DNA of 64,000 nt, from positions 10,054 through 74,053 of the forward strand of contig JACKDL010000027.1 in the NCBI GenBank assembly GCA_020633555.1, given 5' to 3'. Both the position numbers and the translations under genes were made by a program. Source of the stretch: Myxococcales bacterium (GTDB lineage: Bacteria > Myxococcota_A > Bradymonadia > UBA7976 > UBA1532). Below the pieces are notes generated by a model. The model ran no database searches. It had not been told where the DNA came from and worked only from the letters and a program-made list of their open reading frames with translations. Shown here one piece after another: positions 1 through 6,922 of the stretch (within the stretch, counting starts at the first letter, position 1; each line of letters opens with the position of its first letter).

Positions 1-1233
1 GAGGATGCGGCTGGCCCAGCGGTCCAGCAGGGTGTGCAGCAGCAGGGTGGGGATGGCCACCGCCAGCCCCAGCTCGGTGGTGATCAGCGCCTGGCTGATG
101 CCCCCCGACAGGCGCTTGGGGTCCCCCGTGCCGTACTCGGTGATGACGTCGAAGGTGGCGATCATGCCGGTGACGGTGCCCAGCAAGCCCAGCAAGGGGG
201 CCACGGCGGCCACGGTGCGCAGCAGCGGCAGCAGCCGCTCCAGGCGGGGCAGCTCGCGGAACACCGCGCGGGCGGCCACCTCCTCCAGGTGGGCGTGGGT
301 CTCGTCGGGCTCGGCCAGCAGCACCCCCAGCACCCGCCGCATGGCCCCGGGCCCCGCCATGGCGGCCCGCGCGGCGGTCAGGTCACCGTGGGCCAGCGCC
401 CCGCACACGTCCCGCGTCACGGTGCGTCCGGCGCCGATGAGCAGCAGGGTCAGCGCCCGCTCCAGCGCGACGAGCAGGGCCAGCCCGCCCAACCCCACGA
501 TGACCCAGCCGATGAGGCCCGCGCCCTCCAGCAGGTCGCTGAAGGTCTTGTCGCGCTGCACGGGAGGCAGTGGGCCGTCCGGATCGCGCAGGAACAGCGG
601 TGCCACCGCGGCTTGCCCCTGGACCACTCGGGTGGCCGCCTGCGGCGCGGCCTCGACCACCGCCAGATCGCCGTCGCCGGTGGGCCGCAAGGCCCCTCCG
701 CCACCGCCGAGGGCCGCCACCCGCCCTACGTGGGCGATGGGGCCGTCCACCGGGGCGCCGTCGGATCCGTAGAAGCGCCCGGGCACCGCGCGCACCCGCG
801 TGGCCGCCGCCAGGTGGCCGCTGGCCCGCCTCAGCGCGTCCACCAGGCGGGCCTCGGGGGCGCCGGCGGGCAGGGCGTCGCCGTGCTGTGCCAGCGCGCG
901 GGCCGCGCCGCGCAGGGTGCCCTCGAGCAGGGCGGCGTCCTCGTCGGCGCCCGCGGTGCGCTGGGCCACCTGCTGCGCGGCGGCGCGGGCGTCGGCCTCG
1001 GCGGCGTGCAGATCGGCCAGCTCGGCCTCCAGGGCGGCCAGCCGGCGGCGGGCCTGCGCCAGATCGGCCTCGCGGCGGCGAGTCAGGTCCTGGATCTCCT
1101 GGGCGAGCCCGTCGCGGGTGGCCTCCAGCTCGGCCTGCTCCTGCTCGAACAGGGCCTGCAGGTCGGGCGGGGCGGCCCACGCGGCGCCCAACACGGCCCA
1201 CAGGGCCACGGCCATGGCCAGCGCCCGCCTCAC
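1..1233 (-). CDS. TtpC-like MotA/TolQ/ExbB proton channel protein (partial, 3' end beyond window)
   Basis: About 411 residues are visible; the C-terminus runs off the left edge. A signal peptide (MRRALAMAVALWAVLGAAWA) leads into a periplasmic part of about 200 residues whose first half is coiled-coil-like (repeated Leu-Glu-Ala-Glu). A membrane segment near residue 225 (LIGWVIVGLGGLALLVALER) follows, then the conserved ExbB/TolQ core with LLPLLRTVAAVAPLLGLLGT and the final channel helix (SQALITTELGLAVAIPTLLL). Family knowledge: TtpC proteins of marine TonB2 systems have this layout and help ExbB/ExbD energise TonB. The GTG start overlaps the TGA of the DUF3450 gene, so the two are translationally coupled. 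An ATG at 1215 is an alternative start but would remove part of the signal peptide. ExbB, ExbD and TonB probably lie beyond the edge. Confidence 0.85.
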   Translation of the reverse strand, partial: MRRALAMAVALWAVLGAAWAAPPDLQALFEQEQAELEATRDGLAQEIQDLTRRREADLAQARRRLAALEAELADLHAAEADARAAAQQVAQRTAGADEDAALLEGTLRGAARALAQHGDALPAGAPEARLVDALRRASGHLAAATRVRAVPGRFYGSDGAPVDGPIAHVGRVAALGGGGGALRPTGDGDLAVVEAAPQAATRVVQGQAAVAPLFLRDPDGPLPPVQRDKTFSDLLEGAGLIGWVIVGLGGLALLVALERALTLLLIGAGRTVTRDVCGALAHGDLTAARAAMAGPGAMRRVLGVLLAEPDETHAHLEEVAARAVFRELPRLERLLPLLRTVAAVAPLLGLLGTVTGMIATFDVITEYGTGDPKRLSGGISQALITTELGLAVAIPTLLLHTLLDRWASRIL

Positions 1234-2000
1234 GGGGTGGCCCCCGGCACCGGCAAGCGGTACAGCCCGCCGCGCACGCGCTTGTCCAGGTCGGTGAACA
1301 GCCGGGCCACCTCGTCGGCGTCGGCCTCGGCGGGCAGGGGGTCGTGGCGCCAGACGCCGTCCACCCGCCGCAGCCAGCCGAAGCCGCCCTCGGGCAGCCG
1401 GGTCAGCAGCACCACCGTGCCCAGCTTCACCGCCTCGACCAGCCGAGGCGGCCCGTTCGGGCTCAGCGCGACGGGGGTGGCGGTGCGGGCGATCTCGCCG
1501 GCCAGCCGCAGCTCGTCCTCGGCCAGGCGCCACAGGCGGGCGGCGCCCTCGGCGGCGGCCACCCGCTGGGCCTGCACCGCGGCGTCGAGCTGCTCCACCG
1601 CCGCCCGTCGCTCGGCCCGACGGTAGGGCAGGCCGTCGTCGATGGCGGCGGTCAGGGCGGCGGCCCCCTGCGCCACCGCGGCGCGCAGAGCGGCCGAGGC
1701 CTGCGCCCGATCGGCGTCGGCGGCCTCGGCCCGGGCCACGGCCGCCTTGTGCTCGGCCACGTGGGCCTTGGTGGCGGCGATCTGGGCCTCGAGCTGGGCC
1801 GTACGCTGGGCCAGCACGGCCAGCTCGGCCCCGCCGCGATCGCGCTCGCTGCGCAGCTCGGCCTCCAGCAGCCCGATCTGTCGGCGCAGGCTCGCCAGGG
1901 CCCGGGCGCGCTCGGCCACGGGCGGCGCCGCCCAGGCGGACCCCGCGGCCAGCAGCCCGAGGGCCAGGGGCAGCCCCCTCAGAGCCGGGTGTAGGTGCAC
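1230..2000 (-). CDS. DUF3450 family periplasmic coiled-coil protein
   Basis: 256 residues: a signal peptide ending near AAGSAWA, an Ala/Arg/Glu-rich predicted coiled coil (about residues 25-140), then a compact C-terminal part with GTVVLLTRLPEGGFGWLRRVDG. Length and layout match DUF3450, a family known beside TtpC-type MotA/TolQ/ExbB genes in TonB operons; its molecular role is not established. The chosen ATG lies 22 bases inside the upstream lipoprotein gene, and the stop overlaps the GTG of the downstream channel gene, so it sits in the middle of a coupled operon. The product is expected in the periplasm, probably acting with the energiser complex. Confidence 0.82.
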   Translation of the reverse strand: MHLHPALRGLPLALGLLAAGSAWAAPPVAERARALASLRRQIGLLEAELRSERDRGGAELAVLAQRTAQLEAQIAATKAHVAEHKAAVARAEAADADRAQASAALRAAVAQGAAALTAAIDDGLPYRRAERRAAVEQLDAAVQAQRVAAAEGAARLWRLAEDELRLAGEIARTATPVALSPNGPPRLVEAVKLGTVVLLTRLPEGGFGWLRRVDGVWRHDPLPAEADADEVARLFTDLDKRVRGGLYRLPVPGATP

Positions 2001-2890
2001 AGGCCCAGCCCGTTCAGGTGCAGGCTCAGGCGGATCTGCTCGGCCACGAAGGCGCGCAGGTCCGTCTCGTCGCGGGTGAGGTTGCCCACGTCGTCATAGA
2101 AGAACAGCGGCTCGCCGCCCTCATCCAGCAGCCGCTCGCCGTCGGCGTCGCGCAGGTCGTTCAGGTCCTGCTGCGCCAGCTCGTCGGCGGTCAGGTGATC
2201 GTCGTCGCCCGCCACCGCCGCGAAGGGGTCGAAGCGCAGCGTCGCGTCGGTGCCGATCTTGTCCCAGAACAGGTGGACCGCGTGGGCGTTGAGCTGGGCG
2301 CCGGTGGTCTTGTTGTTCTCGATGACCAGGCCGCGGGTGTTGTCGACGCCGTTGGTGCAGCGGGCGTAGCGGGCGGGGGTGGCGAAGCCCAGCTCGAAGG
2401 TGATCGTGCGGCCCCCCTTGCTGGCCTGCCCGGCGATGAGCGCCGACCAGCCCTCGGCGGCCATCTGGGCCACGTCCTCGGGCGCCGCGGTGCCGCTGAT
2501 GCCTTCGCGGGCCGCCTGGAGCTCGAAGCCCACGTCCAGGCGGGTGGCGGGCAGCCCCTCGAGCGTGGCCAGGGGCTGCGCGGCCCCGCCGCCCGCCACG
2601 AGATCCACGGCCACCGGCCCGGCAAAGGTGCCCTCGACGCTGCCGCTGGGGTCGCTGAGCTGCACGGCGCCCAGCACCAGCACGTAGCGCTCGAAGGTCA
2701 CCTGCCAGCCGTCCACGAAGGCGTGATCCACCTCGCCCTCGCGGTGGGGGAAGCCCACCCGGGCGGCCTCGCCCCCGCTCACCGTCAGCGCCAGGCCGCC
2801 GGCGCCCACGTCCTCCTCGCTGGAGCAGCCGGCGGCCAGGGTCACCGCCAGCAAGGGCGCCAGGGGCTTCAGACTCTTGGGCCAGTTCAT
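1979..2890 (-). CDS. Conserved lipoprotein in TonB receptor operon
   Basis: 303 residues from ATG 2890, which overlaps the previous gene's TGA (ATGA). The N-terminus (MNWPKSLKPLAPLLAVTLAAG followed by Cys) is a clear lipoprotein signal. The mature part begins with Ser and acidic residues, then a beta-rich domain with VDHAFVDGWQVTFERYVLVL; Cys residues occur later (ARCTNG, GLCTYTRL). A region near residue 190 reads VHLFWDKIGTDATLRFDPF. I do not recognise the family by name. Similar DGW-V-F motifs are, to my memory, found in myxobacterial lipoproteins beside TonB receptors, but this needs a search. A reading from an upstream ATG at 2941 is rejected because it would bury the lipobox. Role inferred from context: outer-membrane partner of the receptor. 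Confidence 0.75.
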   Translation of the reverse strand: MNWPKSLKPLAPLLAVTLAAGCSSEEDVGAGGLALTVSGGEAARVGFPHREGEVDHAFVDGWQVTFERYVLVLGAVQLSDPSGSVEGTFAGPVAVDLVAGGGAAQPLATLEGLPATRLDVGFELQAAREGISGTAAPEDVAQMAAEGWSALIAGQASKGGRTITFELGFATPARYARCTNGVDNTRGLVIENNKTTGAQLNAHAVHLFWDKIGTDATLRFDPFAAVAGDDDHLTADELAQQDLNDLRDADGERLLDEGGEPLFFYDDVGNLTRDETDLRAFVAEQIRLSLHLNGLGLCTYTRL

Positions 2891-3678
2891 GGGGTCCACT
2901 CCAGGTCGTAGGTGCCCGCGTGGGTGGCCGCGCGCAGCCACCCACGCGCCACCGGGCTGTCGGCGGGGATGGGGGTCAGCCCGTCCTCATCGGCGGGCGG
3001 CAGGGTGCCGAAGTCCGCCTGCCAGAACCAGTCTTCCACCCGCACCACCACCCGCGGGCCGCCCGGCAGGCGGTCGTCGAAGCGCACGTCGGCCACCTTG
3101 ATGTCGGTGATCCGCCGCAGCGCGGGGTCCTCGGGCAGGTCCAGGCCGGCGGCGAAGCGCACGGTCACACCGTCCTTCTCGGCGGTGCCCGCAGCCCACA
3201 GGGCGTGCCCGCGCAGGGGCGCTACGTCGGCCCCCGGTGCCAGGGCCACGGCCCCCAGCGGCAGGAGCTGCACCTCCATGCGCCGGCAGGTGCCGAGCTG
3301 GCCCGCGGTGTCGCCCAGGGGCACGCCATCGGCCGCCAACAGATCCACCGGCACCTGGTGCAGCACCTCGCCCAAAGTGGTGCCGCCCGTCGCCAGCACG
3401 TGGGCGTGGGCGGTGCCCACGGGCAACAGCCGGCGCAGCCAGCCGAAGGCGTCGGCGGCCACCTCGTCGAAGTAGATTGGCCCCAGCAGCGCGTGGGCTT
3501 CGGTGAGCGCCACCCGCCAGCCCTGCGCGTTGGTGAAGGCGACCACGGGCCCACCGCCTTCGGCGGCGCCGCGGGCGGCCGCGGGCACGGCGATGGGTCG
3601 TCCCGCGGTCTCGCCGCAGCCAGACCCCCCAAGCGCCAGCGCCAGCGCCAGGGCGGCGCCCCTCAGCGCTGCACGCAC
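2887..3678 (-). CDS. Putative lipoprotein of unknown function
   Basis: 263 residues from a GTG at 3678 that lies just inside the 3' end of the preceding Cys-rich lipoprotein gene. The hydrophobic N-terminus (RAALRGAALALALALGGSG then Cys) looks like a lipoprotein signal, although Gly at -3 makes the lipobox imperfect, so simple secretion is possible. The mature part has an alternating hydrophobic pattern, a His pair in GTAHAHVLATGG and a C-terminal DWFWQADFGTLPPADEDG. No family is recognised. The weakly similar overall plan (220-280 residue beta-rich mature domain) suggests it could be a relative of the downstream lipoprotein. It is the fourth gene of the receptor operon; the stop overlaps the next ATG. 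Confidence 0.68.
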   Translation of the reverse strand: MRAALRGAALALALALGGSGCGETAGRPIAVPAAARGAAEGGGPVVAFTNAQGWRVALTEAHALLGPIYFDEVAADAFGWLRRLLPVGTAHAHVLATGGTTLGEVLHQVPVDLLAADGVPLGDTAGQLGTCRRMEVQLLPLGAVALAPGADVAPLRGHALWAAGTAEKDGVTVRFAAGLDLPEDPALRRITDIKVADVRFDDRLPGGPRVVVRVEDWFWQADFGTLPPADEDGLTPIPADSPVARGWLRAATHAGTYDLEWTP

Positions 3679-4061
3679 GTGGCCCACCCGTCCTCGACCC
3701 GGCACTCGGTGCCCACCACGCAGCGCCGGCTGCCCCACAGGCCGCCCACGCAGTTCGTGGCGTCGCCGTCCACGCAGCGCCCCGGCTCGCCCGCGCTGCA
3801 GGTCGCCGCCGGCTCGGCGCAGTATCCGAGCTGCTCGTCGCTCACGCGGCACACAAGGCCGTCGACTGCGCAGTTGCGGCCCGGGTGGAAGTGCCCGTCG
3901 GCCTGATCGCCCCCGACGTGGCAGTACTGGATGGCGTCGTCCACGCAGTACTGCCAGCCGTTGGTCTCGGCGTCGCAGCGGTTGGGGGCCGTCGCCGCGC
4001 TGTCGTCGTCGCAGCCCAGCAGCAGCAGGGCCGCCAGGGCCCACCGCACCTCAATGCGCAT
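3663..4061 (-). CDS. Small Cys-rich lipoprotein
   Basis: 132 residues. The signal MRIEVRWALAALLLLG is followed by the lipobox Cys and an acidic start (DDDS). The mature part carries about ten Cys and several His residues, with short knots such as CVDDAIQYCHVGGDQ and CRVSDEQLGYC, implying disulfides or metal binding. The gene overlaps the 3' end of the TonB receptor gene by 11 bases and its own 3' end overlaps the next gene, so translation is coupled. The fold is unknown. Cys-rich cell-surface lipoproteins are common in this window, which also carries a VKOR-DsbA oxidase. A substrate-binding role for the receptor is inference only. Confidence 0.72.
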   Translation of the reverse strand: MRIEVRWALAALLLLGCDDDSAATAPNRCDAETNGWQYCVDDAIQYCHVGGDQADGHFHPGRNCAVDGLVCRVSDEQLGYCAEPAATCSAGEPGRCVDGDATNCVGGLWGSRRCVVGTECRVEDGWATCVQR

Positions 4062-6309
4062 GTCCGCTCTCCTCGCGCACGGCCCCGGTCAGCCAGTCCT
4101 CGACGTGCAGGGTCAGCGTGGCCAGCACCACCCGCGGCTCGCCGGCGGCGAAGTGGCGCATGGCCACCCGGCTCTCGGCCACCTGGGGCCCCTGGAAGTT
4201 GCTCGGGAAGTTGAACTCGGCCTGCCGGTAGCGCTGGTCGAGCAGGTTGCGGGCCTGCAGCCCCAGGGTGGTGTGCCACAGCCGAACCCCCGCCCCCAGG
4301 TTGGCCACCGCCACGTCGTCGCCCACCTGCTGCAGGGGCAGAGGCCGCCCGGGCACATAGGTGAAGCCCAGCCCCACGTGGCCGCGCACGGGCACCTCGC
4401 CCAGCCGCCAGCCGAACAGCTCGCCCTTCACCGCGGCGTCCACCCGCCCGATGAACCGCGGGATGTACGGCAGCCGTTCGCCTGTCAGATCGAGGCTGGC
4501 CTCGGCCCAACTCAAGTTCAGCAGCCCGTCGAACCAGCGCCCCAGCGTGAGCCGCCCGCTGGCCAGCAGCACGTGGCGGGTGGAGCCGCCCACGGCGGTG
4601 TTGCGGCCGGCCTCCTGGTCGAAGACCAGATCGTCCTCCACCCGGGTGTGGTCGTAGCTGGCCTGCACGTTCATCGCCCACGGATCCTGGCCCAGCGCGC
4701 CCCGGCGCCACACCACGCCCAGGTCCAGCGAGTGGCTCTGGGCGAAGGGCGCGGCTTCGTTGTCCGACAGGGCCGAGGCGTCGCTCGACCGGGTGCCGCG
4801 GCCGTAGCTGCCCACCACGTGCAGGCCCGTCGCCCCCACGGCGGCGTCCACGGTCACCCGGGGGTTGACCGCGAAGCCGAAGGCCTGGGCCGTCTGATCG
4901 GGCACCCGGCTGCCCTCGCGATCGGCGTCCGGCAGGTCCCGGTCCTCCACGCCGAAGCTGAAGGCGTCCACCCGCACCCCGCCGCGCACCGCCAGCCACC
5001 CCAGCGGCTGCAGCTCGGCGCGGGCCCACCCGGCCAGGTTCATGACGTCGAAGGCGTCGTCGAACACCCGCTGGTAGGGGATGGCCGTCACCGCCCGCAG
5101 CCGCCGCTGGCTCGTCTCGCCCTGGTCCAGCCGGGCGGCGTAGCCCAGGGCCAGCGCCTGCTCCTGCCCCCACAGCGGGGCCTGCAGCCGGTAGCGCCCC
5201 CGGCTGCCCAGAGTCATCACGTCGTAGCGCATCTCCACGCCGTCGCCGCGCTGCTGGGTGGCCACCGCCAGGTTGCCGAAGTCGTCGCGCAGGTCGTCGT
5301 TCAGGAAGCCGGTGAAGTTGGCGCGCATGCGCAGGGCCCGCCGCTGCAGAAAGGTCACCTGCTCGAAGCGCGCGTCCACGGGCCCGGCCTCGGTCTCGAA
5401 GAACAGCAGCAGCCGGGTGCTCTCGCCGCCCTGGTTGGGATCGTAGGTGTCGAAGAAGCCCATCCGCCCGGCCTGGTGGTCGTCCTGGCGCACCACGCCC
5501 GCCTGGTCGAACCGGCTGGCGTAGGCGATGGCGGTGGCGGCCCAGCCCAGGTCGCTCGCACGATCGGGCTTGTGCTCGAAGCGCCCCGTGGCCGTGGCCC
5601 GCTGCGCGGCGCGGTTGGGCCCGAAGCCGTCGGTGCGGAACAGCTCGAAGGCGCCGAAGGTGCCCTCGCTCTGGCTGGGCGGCGCGAACAGGCCCACGGT
5701 GCGCTGGGTGCCGAAGCTGCCGACGGTCTGGCTGATGCGGCTGCCCCGCTGCGCCACCCCCAGCCGGTACTCGGCGCTGCCGGCGAAGGCGAAGTCGCCC
5801 TGGGCGGGGTCGAAGGGCCCCTCGGTCACCTGCACGGCCCGCACGATCTCGGGCATCACCAGCAGCACGTCGGCGTAGCCGTGGTTGTGGGCGTTGCTCA
5901 CCTCGTTCAGCGGCACCTGGTGCAGCAGGTACTCGATGTCCTGCCCCTCGCCCGCCGCGAAGCCGCGCATGAAGGTGCTGTGGGCGTGCCCCTCGCCGCC
6001 GGCGTTCACGGTGAACACCCCCGGCGCGAGCTGCAGGTGCTCGCTGGCGTCCTTGCGGGGCACCACGTCGAGCTGGCCAATCTCCACCTCGAAGACCGTG
6101 GCAGGGGTGGCCTGGGCCCGGCGCTCCTGGATCACCACCGCGTCGGGCAGGGCGTGCACGGCGTCGGGTGGCGGGCGAGGGGTGGACGGGTCCGGCGCCG
6201 CCGCGGTGGGCGGGGGATCCTCCAGCTCCAGGGGGGGCAGGGTGGGCTGCGCAGCCGCCGCGCTCACCCAGAGCGCGAGGCAGGCGCCCTTAATGCTCGT
6301 GGCCCTCAT
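4051..6309 (-). CDS. TonB-dependent outer membrane receptor
   Basis: 752 residues, normal for the family. A signal peptide (MRATSIKGACLALWVSAAAA) is followed by a Pro-rich spacer, then the plug domain (about residues 50-180) with ASEHLQLAPGVFTVN, FMRGF and the final EIVRAVQVTEGPFDP, then a beta-barrel with many aromatic/charged strand patterns. The plug contains unusual His clusters (GEGHAHS and SNAHNHGYAD), suggesting a metal or metal-complex substrate. It is the second gene of a seven-gene operon: the first encodes a His-rich lipoprotein and the last visible gene a TonB-system energiser. A Fur-like palindrome sits over the operon promoter. Substrate (zinc, iron or a metallophore) is not decided by sequence. 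Confidence 0.9.
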   Translation of the reverse strand: MRATSIKGACLALWVSAAAAQPTLPPLELEDPPPTAAAPDPSTPRPPPDAVHALPDAVVIQERRAQATPATVFEVEIGQLDVVPRKDASEHLQLAPGVFTVNAGGEGHAHSTFMRGFAAGEGQDIEYLLHQVPLNEVSNAHNHGYADVLLVMPEIVRAVQVTEGPFDPAQGDFAFAGSAEYRLGVAQRGSRISQTVGSFGTQRTVGLFAPPSQSEGTFGAFELFRTDGFGPNRAAQRATATGRFEHKPDRASDLGWAATAIAYASRFDQAGVVRQDDHQAGRMGFFDTYDPNQGGESTRLLLFFETEAGPVDARFEQVTFLQRRALRMRANFTGFLNDDLRDDFGNLAVATQQRGDGVEMRYDVMTLGSRGRYRLQAPLWGQEQALALGYAARLDQGETSQRRLRAVTAIPYQRVFDDAFDVMNLAGWARAELQPLGWLAVRGGVRVDAFSFGVEDRDLPDADREGSRVPDQTAQAFGFAVNPRVTVDAAVGATGLHVVGSYGRGTRSSDASALSDNEAAPFAQSHSLDLGVVWRRGALGQDPWAMNVQASYDHTRVEDDLVFDQEAGRNTAVGGSTRHVLLASGRLTLGRWFDGLLNLSWAEASLDLTGERLPYIPRFIGRVDAAVKGELFGWRLGEVPVRGHVGLGFTYVPGRPLPLQQVGDDVAVANLGAGVRLWHTTLGLQARNLLDQRYRQAEFNFPSNFQGPQVAESRVAMRHFAAGEPRVVLATLTLHVEDWLTGAVREESGHAH

Positions 6310-6802
6310 GATCGCCGTCGAAGTGCTCCATGACGAAGCCCACCGTCGCTGCGTCGGTGGGGCCGAACGCTAGCAGATAGGCCGCGCCCTGGCTCAGGGA
6401 CTCGAGCTGCACGACCCGCAGCGCGTCGTCGCAGCCGTCGGCGGGGCCGTCATACCCCACGCCCACCGCCGCGCCATCGGCCACCGCCGTGGCCGCCACC
6501 GCCACGTCGGCGTTGAGCAGCAAGCGGTAGTCGCCGGCCTCCGGGGCGGTCACCACCACCATGCCACCCTTGCGACCCTCCGGCCGGTCCACCAGCGCCA
6601 CCGTGACCAGGTGGTGCTGCTCGAAGGCCTCGACGGCATCTGCGGGGTCGAGCGCCGCGCTCACCTGCGCGAAGGGGCCGGCGGTGATGTGCTCGCAGGC
6701 GTGGGCGTCCAGGCCTTCCTCAGCGTGCGCGTGGTCGTCGTGGTCGTCACAGGCGACCAGACTGAGGGTGACTGCGGCGGCGATCACCAGGTGCTTCAAC
6801 AT
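6290..6802 (-). CDS. His-rich putative metal-binding lipoprotein
   Basis: 170 residues from ATG 6802, preceded by a GGGAG Shine-Dalgarno. The signal MLKHLVIAAAVTLSLVA runs into the lipobox Cys, followed at once by a His/Asp cluster (CDDHDDHAHAEEG, HACEH) and ending in HFDGDHEGHEH. The middle part resembles a small beta domain (GGMVVVTAPEAGDYRLLLN). An in-frame upstream start at 6856 is rejected because it would bury both promoter and signal peptide. It is the first gene after the promoter and overlaps the receptor gene by 20 bases. The His-rich ends are typical of periplasmic or surface zinc/copper/nickel binders; it probably captures metal for, or reports it to, the receptor. Confidence 0.82.
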   Translation of the reverse strand: MLKHLVIAAAVTLSLVACDDHDDHAHAEEGLDAHACEHITAGPFAQVSAALDPADAVEAFEQHHLVTVALVDRPEGRKGGMVVVTAPEAGDYRLLLNADVAVAATAVADGAAVGVGYDGPADGCDDALRVVQLESLSQGAAYLLAFGPTDAATVGFVMEHFDGDHEGHEH

Positions 6803-6825
6803 GTCGTTCTCCCGAAGAACTCGCG

Positions 6826-6845
6826 AATGAGAACCCAATCTCATT
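6826..6845. promoter_or_regulatory. Fur-family-like operator palindrome
   Basis: A perfect 7-base inverted repeat, AATGAGA then six bases then TCTCATT. The half-sites equal those in the well-known gamma-proteobacterial Fur consensus (AATGAGA...TCTCATT), though the spacer is six rather than five. It overlaps the -10 region of the metal-receptor operon, an ideal position for repression. Whether Fur, Zur or another regulator binds is not decidable here. Confidence 0.65.
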
Positions 6846-6856
6846 AAGCGTGTCAA
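6827..6856 (-). promoter_or_regulatory. Sigma-70-type promoter of the metal-receptor operon
   Basis: On the minus strand a perfect -35 TTGACA (6856-6851) is followed after 18 bases by TCTCAT (6832-6827) as a -10 candidate. The start codon at 6802 is about 25 bases downstream. The -10 lies within the Fur-like palindrome, so a bound repressor would block RNA polymerase. Confidence 0.6.
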
Positions 6857-6922
6857 GAGCGGGTGAAACGGCTTTGGCTGCCGTGGTACGCAACCCGTGG
6901 ACCATCACGGGAAGGGAAGCCC

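Noticed and set aside
34..1626. Plus-strand open frame of 530 codons
   Set aside because: It is antisense to the TtpC-like and DUF3450 genes, is Gly/Gln/Ala-rich without a fold, and has no start-site signal.
3931..6333. Plus-strand open frame of 800 codons
   Set aside because: It mirrors the TonB receptor on the other strand; composition is His/Gln/Gly-rich, typical of antisense GC-rich DNA.
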